A DNA stretch of 11,361 nucleotides from Firmicutes bacterium UBA5454 (lineage in GTDB: Bacteria > Bacillota > Clostridia > Caldicoprobacterales > DTU083): assembly GCA_002426555.1 (NCBI GenBank), contig DIQU01000011.1, forward strand, positions 1-11,361. Direction: 5' to 3'. Under the pieces are notes generated by a model that did not search any database, had not been told where the DNA came from, and saw only the letters and a program-made list of their open reading frames with translations. Numbering within the stretch: the first letter of the stretch is position 1; every line of letters begins with the position of its first letter. The position numbers and the translations under genes were made by a program. Below are positions 6,823 through 11,361 of the stretch, in pieces.

Positions 6823-7764
6823 CTACCATAGACCAATTTGTGTGTAGTGCCTGCTTATTCGATTTACACTAAGCAATAATATAAAATTAATTATAGAGTT
6901 TAACAAACCTACCGCAGAACCAAAGCTGTACTGAGAGTTTAAGATTCCTCTGCGATAAACGTAGGTGGAGATCACATCGGACACATCATAAATCGCAGGA
7001 CTGTACATTAGAATAATCTTTTCAAACCCAATATTCATTAGATTTCCCAAAGCAAGAATCAATAGCATAACCGCAGTTGATCTTATCCCGGGAAGTGTTA
7101 TATAACACATTTCCTTCCATCGATTACAACCATCTATCCTGGCTGCCTCATAAAGCTGAGGATCAATTGAGGTTAGTGCTGCCATGTAGATTATTGAGTT
7201 CCATCCATAATTCTGCCAAATTCCAGACCCAATGTACAATGGCCTAAACCAAACCGATTCACCCATAAAGTTGACAGGCTCCATACCAAATCTCCTAAGT
7301 AACTGGTTTATGACACCATCTGAAGGAGACAAGAAGTTAGACAGTATTCCTATCATAACAACCAAGGAAATAAAATGGGGTAAATAACTGATGGTCTGAA
7401 TTATCCGCCTCAGGTTTTTTCGTCTTACTTCATTAAGCAGTAAGGCAAAGATTATGGGAACGGGAAAACTGAAAATCAAGCTTAAGCTGCTGAGCATAAT
7501 GGTATTGGATATAAGTCTGGTAAAATAAATGGAAGCAAAAAACTCCTTAAACCATCTAAAACCAACCCAGGTACTGCTCCAAATGCTTTGCCCAGGCGAG
7601 AAATCCTTGAAAGCAATTACCGCTCCATACATGGGCAAATAGTGAAAGACAAAATAGTAAATAAGCACAGGAGCTGCCAATAGAAGAAGATACTTATCCT
7701 TACAGACATTTTTCTTAAATATCTTACTGGATTCACTAATTGAGAGTTTCCTCATTTGCCTCAC
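6823..7764 (-). CDS. Carbohydrate ABC transporter permease, LplB type
   Basis: This 313-residue membrane protein is the second permease subunit of the importer. It has a short basic N-terminus, then a hydrophobic segment at about 25-42 (LLLLAAPVLIYYFVF) and HYLPMYGAVIAFKDF, a hallmark of LplB homologues. Further helices lie near 85-110, 125-145, 175-195, 228-245 and 283-300. The EAA loop is at about 206-225 (EAARIDGCNRWKEMCYITLP). The start is uncertain: GTG at 7764 (AGGGG only 3 nt away) or in-frame ATG at 7755 (12 nt from AGGGG). Either start leaves the protein essentially unchanged. It begins 20 nt after the binding-protein gene and is followed after 15 nt by the second permease, so the three form one translational block. 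Confidence 0.93.
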   Translation of the reverse strand: MRQMRKLSISESSKIFKKNVCKDKYLLLLAAPVLIYYFVFHYLPMYGAVIAFKDFSPGQSIWSSTWVGFRWFKEFFASIYFTRLISNTIMLSSLSLIFSFPVPIIFALLLNEVRRKNLRRIIQTISYLPHFISLVVMIGILSNFLSPSDGVINQLLRRFGMEPVNFMGESVWFRPLYIGSGIWQNYGWNSIIYMAALTSIDPQLYEAARIDGCNRWKEMCYITLPGIRSTAVMLLILALGNLMNIGFEKIILMYSPAIYDVSDVISTYVYRRGILNSQYSFGSAVGLLNSIINFILLLSVNRISRHYTQIGLW

Positions 7765-7784
7765 AAACCCCTGTTCCCTGTTGT

Positions 7785-9467
7785 TTATTCCATATACCTG
7801 TCATATTGGTCTTGCTTAATTTTAATAGCATCTTCAATACCAAGGCCTTGAATGGATATTACGTAGTCATCAAATTTATCCAGAGGTTCTATGCCTTGAA
7901 TGAACTTAATAAGCATCTCATCCTTGTAAGTGGTGATATCTGCCATTATCCCGGTAAATCTGTCGCTTTCTTCCTTGCTGGCCAAAACCCTTGGGAAAGA
8001 TGGAACATAATATTGGGTTGCTATGTTGGATTGAGCTACTTCACCGTCATATTGGAGGAATCTTTGCTCTATCATTTCTCGCATTAGAATCCGAGGAAAA
8101 CTGCCATTAACCCCTAAGCTGGCCTGGGCAATTCCAGAACCAAATTCGCTCTTTAATATATAATCTGTAAACTGAGGCTTCCCATTAACCATCTCATAGC
8201 TGAGACCTTCAAGACCGAAGTTACCCATTAGAATTTTGCCTTCTTCACTGGCGAACATATAATCCAGCCACTGCATTAGCAGCTTGGGGTTCTCACAATC
8301 CTTGGTTATAGCATAATGGTAATTTTCCGTTGGCTGCTCACGTTCCATCATGCGATTTCCCTTTGGACCTTCTGGTGGAACGATTCCTTCCCATCTGGCG
8401 TGGGGATAATCATTTATCATCCGCTCATTCCATTGGGGAAACTGCATGGTCATATCACTGACTGATACGCCGCCAACATCGCCTATAGCTTTAGCAGTAA
8501 ACTTATCTCGATTCTGAGTATCCATGTCTGGATCCAGCAGCCCCGCTCCATACCACTTGTTCATCTCCTGAAGCCAATCCTTCATTTTAGGGTCTATCCA
8601 TTCGTAGACAATATTACCATCTTCATCTGGATACCATCCATCGCTGAGAGCAAGGTGCAGCCCATATGACCAGGCAATTTTATATAATCCGTTTACATTC
8701 ATAGCAAGGACAGGTATCTCATCCTTTTTACCATTTCCATTAGGATCCCCTCCTTTGAATGCAAGCAACACTTCATACCATTCATCTATGGTGTCCGGTT
8801 CTTTAAGATTCAAGGTTTCCAGCCAGTCTTTTCGCATGCCGATACCGTTCAGATTTACCATACTTCTAGCATCAACAACTGCAGAAAGGGTATAGATTCT
8901 ACCGTTAGGAGCAACCATGGCCTTTTTGACCTCTGGTCTTTCCTTAAACAACGAGATGATATTAGGTGCATAGTCTCCAATCAAGCCGTCGATAGGAATT
9001 ATCACTCCGCCTGTTGCGTAGCGAATGGGGTCATCAGGAACCCGTATCAGATCCGGCAGATCTTTAGCTGCAGCCAATCGTGTTTGCATGCTTGTATTGT
9101 ATTGATCAGCTGGAGCAGCTTCAAAATTTACGTGAATTCCCGTTCTCTTCTCTAGTTCCCGGAAGGCTGGCAGGTTATCAGCATAGCTATGGGGAATGCC
9201 GGCGTTTTCCACTGTAGCAAATGTTATGGTAAAAGGTTCTGATACAAGGGGCAGCTCATATACCTCTGCCACCCGTTCCTCCAAAGGAATGGAGTTTGAA
9301 CCATCATCATTCTCGTCCGGAGAATCTCCTGTACCAGAATTACAAGCTGTTAATAAAACGCTAAAGATGAGAATTACAGTTAGCAAAACCGCCAACAATT
9401 GCTGCTTATTCTGTCTTCCCCTTTTCGATTTTTTTTCAGTCACCTTATTAATAACCAAGATCTTCAT
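7785..9467 (-). CDS. Extracellular solute-binding lipoprotein of a sugar ABC importer (LplA family)
   Basis: This protein of about 560 residues captures an oligosaccharide outside the cell and delivers it to the permeases at 5908-7764. The N-terminus has a basic stretch (KKSKRGRQNKQQ), a hydrophobic signal segment and a lipobox LTAC. The lipidated Cys is residue 42 from this start, and a Ser/Asp/Asn-rich linker follows. At residues 241-250, DPNGNGKKDE matches the EF-hand-like calcium loop spacing (D-x-N-x-N-x-K-x-D-E) that I recall from the alginate-binding protein AlgQ2 and that is common in LplA-type proteins. Start: a GTG at 9473 is in frame but lies within the AAGGGGTGA ribosome site, while the ATG at 9467 is 5 nt beyond AAGGGG, so the ATG is preferred. 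The length is usual for the long LplA/YtcQ class. Ligand unknown; its context suggests a sulfated or otherwise decorated oligosaccharide. Confidence 0.94.
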   Translation of the reverse strand: MKILVINKVTEKKSKRGRQNKQQLLAVLLTVILIFSVLLTACNSGTGDSPDENDDGSNSIPLEERVAEVYELPLVSEPFTITFATVENAGIPHSYADNLPAFRELEKRTGIHVNFEAAPADQYNTSMQTRLAAAKDLPDLIRVPDDPIRYATGGVIIPIDGLIGDYAPNIISLFKERPEVKKAMVAPNGRIYTLSAVVDARSMVNLNGIGMRKDWLETLNLKEPDTIDEWYEVLLAFKGGDPNGNGKKDEIPVLAMNVNGLYKIAWSYGLHLALSDGWYPDEDGNIVYEWIDPKMKDWLQEMNKWYGAGLLDPDMDTQNRDKFTAKAIGDVGGVSVSDMTMQFPQWNERMINDYPHARWEGIVPPEGPKGNRMMEREQPTENYHYAITKDCENPKLLMQWLDYMFASEEGKILMGNFGLEGLSYEMVNGKPQFTDYILKSEFGSGIAQASLGVNGSFPRILMREMIEQRFLQYDGEVAQSNIATQYYVPSFPRVLASKEESDRFTGIMADITTYKDEMLIKFIQGIEPLDKFDDYVISIQGLGIEDAIKIKQDQYDRYME

Positions 9468-9530
9468 AGTCACCCCTTCTATACAGTCATTGTAAATTTT
9501 AAACTGAGCACCTGTTCTTGCTTTTTCTGT

Positions 9531-10523
9531 CTAACACAATTCAATTATCTTTCCTGTCTGGAAGGACTCTATAGCAGCTTCGATAATATACTGAGCTTGC
9601 AAGGCATCATGTCCAGAACCATTGATTTCATCATATTTCGCACCGGCATCTATCTGATCTACCCAATCACCAATACGGCTTTTGAATGTTTCACCGAATG
9701 AGCGCATTCCACCTAAGTAGCTATAGGTTTCAGTGGATATGCCTTCTCTTGGATAGTAAGTCAGATGTTCACAAGCGTCTTCCAATACGAATCGACCTTT
9801 GGAGCCAACTACTTCACACTGCTCCAGTCCATAACTGCCACCTGCATCATAACTTCCGACTAAATGACCGATCATTCCATTTTTAAAGTCCAGCAGTACT
9901 TGGGCATTGGACCAAATTGCACGACCTTCACCTTTCATTAAGAAGGCTGCAACTCTCTTTACGTCCCCTGCGAAATAACGGATTACATCAAAGGAATGAG
10001 GATGAAGTGCTCTCATATGAAACCAGGGAGAGGTTTCTACTGGATTATTGATCCACATTCTCATGTTAATCATATGAGGCGTTCCCAATCTTCCTTCAGT
10101 AACCCATTCTTTGGCACGAACAGAGGCTGGAGTAAAGCGATGGTTTAGGTTAACTGCATAAGGAACCTGCTTTTGTTTGGCCAGCTCTACCATTTTTATG
10201 CCCTCTTCCACATCGTTGGAAATGGGTTTCTCACCAAGAACCGGTATTCCTGCTTCCAGTAATTCCATGGTTGGTGTAAAGTGATCGCCGCCGTTTTCTA
10301 CACCCTTGGTTGCCATACTGCAGGCATCCAAATGAATGCCGCTGGCCAACATTTCCTGTACTGAGTAAAAAGCTTTAGCACCAAATTTCTCAGCAGCTGC
10401 ATCTGCCTTCTCTTTGATGATATCGCAAACTGCAACAACTTCGGTCTTGGGGTTTTCGTGATATACCCCTGCGTGAATAGTACCAATATTACCTACTCCT
10501 ACAACTCCAATTTTTAATGCCAT
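9531..10523 (-). CDS. Gfo/Idh/MocA-family NAD(P)-dependent oxidoreductase A
   Basis: This 330-residue predicted sugar or cyclitol dehydrogenase is the first gene of the catabolic operon. The Rossmann loop is G9-V-G11-N-I-G14, the active-site Lys is K99 in GEKPISND, and HPHSFDVIRYF supplies H176 and D179 in the substrate domain. The ATG at 10523 has a perfect AGGAGG with an 8-nt spacer. It resembles oxidoreductase B (2452-3450) along its whole length, for example NHRFTP, IW, FKNG and the DGSG/NGSG ending, with no gaps over long stretches. The pair therefore probably arose by duplication and may act on successive or opposite redox steps of one pathway. It precedes the binding-protein gene by about 60 bp. 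The family is certain; the substrate is unknown. Confidence 0.93.
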   Translation of the reverse strand: MALKIGVVGVGNIGTIHAGVYHENPKTEVVAVCDIIKEKADAAAEKFGAKAFYSVQEMLASGIHLDACSMATKGVENGGDHFTPTMELLEAGIPVLGEKPISNDVEEGIKMVELAKQKQVPYAVNLNHRFTPASVRAKEWVTEGRLGTPHMINMRMWINNPVETSPWFHMRALHPHSFDVIRYFAGDVKRVAAFLMKGEGRAIWSNAQVLLDFKNGMIGHLVGSYDAGGSYGLEQCEVVGSKGRFVLEDACEHLTYYPREGISTETYSYLGGMRSFGETFKSRIGDWVDQIDAGAKYDEINGSGHDALQAQYIIEAAIESFQTGKIIELC

Positions 10524-10563
10524 TTGATGAACCTCCTGTCATTATCAGAATATTCTTGTTCTC

Positions 10564-10569
10564 ATTATA
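10564..10569 (-). promoter_or_regulatory. Candidate -10 box of the catabolic operon
   Basis: A perfect TATAAT lies on the minus strand about 40 bp before the first gene of the operon. The -35 position (about 10592-10587, TAACGG) does not match TTGACA and falls inside the terminator hairpin. A promoter here would probably need an activator, which would fit control by an AraC-type protein. Another TATAAT at 10659-10654 lies upstream of the terminator. Confidence 0.35.
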
Positions 10570-10576
10570 TCCCAAT

Positions 10577-10613
10577 AAAAAAAGTACCGTTAGGAGAATT
10601 TCGGTACTTTTTT
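10577..10613. terminator. Bidirectional Rho-independent terminator
   Basis: The 12-bp stem pairs AAAAAAGTACCG (10578-10589) with CGGTACTTTTTT (10602-10613) around a 12-nt loop (10590-10601). On the minus strand the stem is followed by seven T (10583-10577), ending the J-domain gene transcript about 100 nt after its stop. On the plus strand a T-run is also present, although no plus-strand gene faces it within the window. Confidence 0.8.
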
Positions 10614-10691
10614 ATAAATTTCCGTTATGTACTTCAGTTTTACTTTTAATGATATTATACATATGCATTATTGCACCTGTACGTTATTTTT

Positions 10692-11132
10692 TTACGTATC
10701 TATAAGCTTATTGTATTGATCTAATAATGCAATCATAGCTTCGTGAGAACCCCCTTGATCTGGATGAGCTATTTTAGCCAGCTCTCGGAAACGCTTCTTA
10801 ATATCCTCCCTGGATGCATTAGCTGGCAGGTCGAAATCAAACAGCGCTTGATAACCGATACCCATAGGATAGAGCATGCCCTTTTCTTCATATACCTTTG
10901 TATATAATGTATACAGGTAATCTGCAAAAACACGTTTGCGGCCTTCTGCATTCATTACAAGGATCATGTGGAAAGGATACTTTGCCTTATTGCTGCCTTT
11001 ATCTCTGAAAAAGCCGTCCCAGGTCAGTGCAATCCGTTTTTCTTCTCTACTTATATAAGTTGTGCCGAAACGTATGATTAACTCAACCCGTTTCAATTGC
11101 CTCAGTTTTCGCTTCAAAGTCTTTTCGTCCAA
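10692..11132 (-). CDS. Small protein with a C-terminal J-domain (DnaJ-like)
   Basis: This 146-residue protein probably recruits and stimulates an Hsp70 (DnaK-type) partner. The C-terminal third (about 94-146) is a J-domain: YQALFDFDLPANASREDIKKRFRELAKIA, then the invariant HPD motif (H123-P124-D125), then QGGSHEAMIALLDQYNKLI for helix III. The N-terminal 90 residues are basic and then mixed (KTLKRKLRQLKRVEL, RKRVFADYLYTLYTKV) and match no domain I can name. There is no Gly/Phe-rich linker, zinc finger or substrate domain of classical DnaJ, so it is a specialised J-protein. The start is TTG at 11132 with GAGG 8 nt upstream; an in-frame stop follows a few codons further upstream and no ATG or GTG lies between. 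It is transcribed as the sugar operon is, but the terminator at 10577-10613 separates them, so it is probably unrelated in function. Confidence 0.88.
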   Translation of the reverse strand: MDEKTLKRKLRQLKRVELIIRFGTTYISREEKRIALTWDGFFRDKGSNKAKYPFHMILVMNAEGRKRVFADYLYTLYTKVYEEKGMLYPMGIGYQALFDFDLPANASREDIKKRFRELAKIAHPDQGGSHEAMIALLDQYNKLIDT

Positions 11133-11172
11133 CTTTGTTTCCTCACTTCTTCGCTGCTAAACCTTCAGCTAT

Positions 11173-11181
11173 ATTATAACA
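11173..11181 (-). promoter_or_regulatory. Candidate extended -10 of the J-domain gene
   Basis: On the minus strand TGTTATAAT gives a perfect TATAAT with the TGn extension, about 40 bp before the TTG start. The -35 region is poor (TGGATT at 18 nt). An extended -10 can compensate for a weak -35. Confidence 0.45.
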
Positions 11182-11214
11182 GGGTGAAATTCATTAATCC
11201 ATATAACCTGTTAT
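11176..11214. repeat. 8-bp inverted repeat in the divergent promoter region
   Basis: ATAACAGG (11176-11183) and CCTGTTAT (11207-11214) are perfect inverted copies with a 23-bp spacer, about three helical turns centre to centre. The left arm overlaps the candidate -10 of the J-domain gene. Next to it GTTATTTATAATAAC (11210-11224) is a 6-bp dyad. It could be an operator for the divergent pair, but AT-rich DNA makes chance occurrence possible. Confidence 0.35.
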
Positions 11215-11257
11215 TTATAATAACTAATTGTTACAGATGTATAATGAAATAAAACTG

Positions 11258-11266
11258 TGTTATAAT
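11258..11266 (+). promoter_or_regulatory. Candidate extended -10 of the right-edge gene
   Basis: TGTTATAAT on the plus strand is a perfect TATAAT with a TGn extension. A weak -35 (TGTATA, 11239-11244) lies 16 nt upstream. The ribosome site of the next gene starts 17 nt downstream of the box. Confidence 0.5.
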
Positions 11267-11295
11267 TAGATTACAAAGACAAAGGAGGTCGCAAT

Positions 11296-11361
11296 ATGGA
11301 AAAGATGATACCACACAAGAAGCTGCAAAAGAAAAAGCAAAAAGAAATTGCAGCAAAGAAA
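11296..11361 (+). CDS. Start of an unidentified lysine-rich protein (cut by window edge)
   Basis: Only the first 22 codons are visible. The ATG at 11296 follows a perfect AGGAGG (11283-11288) with a 7-nt spacer, and a good extended -10 precedes it. The residues are MEKMIPHKKLQKKKQKEIA followed by Ala and Lys, strikingly basic, with 10 Lys in 22. Strong initiation signals make this a real gene. The product cannot be named; a small basic protein or a basic N-terminal extension of a larger one would fit. It is divergent from the J-domain gene. Confidence 0.65.
   Translation, partial: MEKMIPHKKLQKKKQKEIAAKK

Noticed and set aside
10677..10702. ACGT-T-run-ACGT hairpin at the end of the J-domain gene as a terminator
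   Set aside because: The stem is only 4 bp and overlaps the stop codon region. The 12-bp hairpin at 10577-10613 is a far better terminator.

Overview
The window looks like part of a Bacillota (probably Clostridia or a Paenibacillus-like lineage) chromosome. The DNA is AT-rich, Shine-Dalgarno sequences are strong (AGGAGG type), TTG and GTG starts occur, and the ABC importer is of the LplA/LplB/YtcP type common in that phylum. The lineage is inferred from gene content and style only. No rRNA, tRNA, CRISPR array or transposase was seen.

Almost everything reads on the minus strand, from high to low coordinates, as one carbohydrate-use locus. The order of transcription is: Gfo/Idh/MocA oxidoreductase A (9531-10523), lipoprotein solute-binding protein (7785-9467), two ABC permeases (6823-7764 and 5908-6807), a 151-bp gap carrying 17-bp iterons and candidate promoters, a xylose-isomerase-like TIM-barrel protein (4956-5756), a sulfatase-like protein that lacks the formylglycine signature (3454-4851), oxidoreductase B (2452-3450), a canonical formylglycine-type sulfatase (926-2344), and an AraC-family regulator (from 812, cut by the left edge). 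The likely logic is that an oligosaccharide or decorated sugar is bound and imported, freed of sulfate (and perhaps a phosphate ester) by the two sulfatase-fold enzymes, and reworked by NAD(P)-dependent oxidoreductases and an isomerase. AraC probably senses the sugar. The substrate cannot be read from the sequence. No glycoside hydrolase, polysaccharide lyase, transporter ATPase or sulfatase-maturing enzyme is encoded in the window.

To the right are a small protein with a C-terminal J-domain (10692-11132, minus) followed by a bidirectional terminator, and a divergent plus-strand gene that begins at 11296 and runs off the right edge.

The most unusual points are the sulfatase-fold protein with Thr-Thr-Pro in place of Cys-x-Pro-x-Arg, the 17-bp iterons with a TACATAT/ATATGTA dyad in mid-operon, and two 26-nt intercistronic repeats with compensating stem changes, one ahead of each sulfatase gene. 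Also notable are the two paralogous oxidoreductases flanking a TIM-barrel protein whose usual first metal-binding Glu is Lys.
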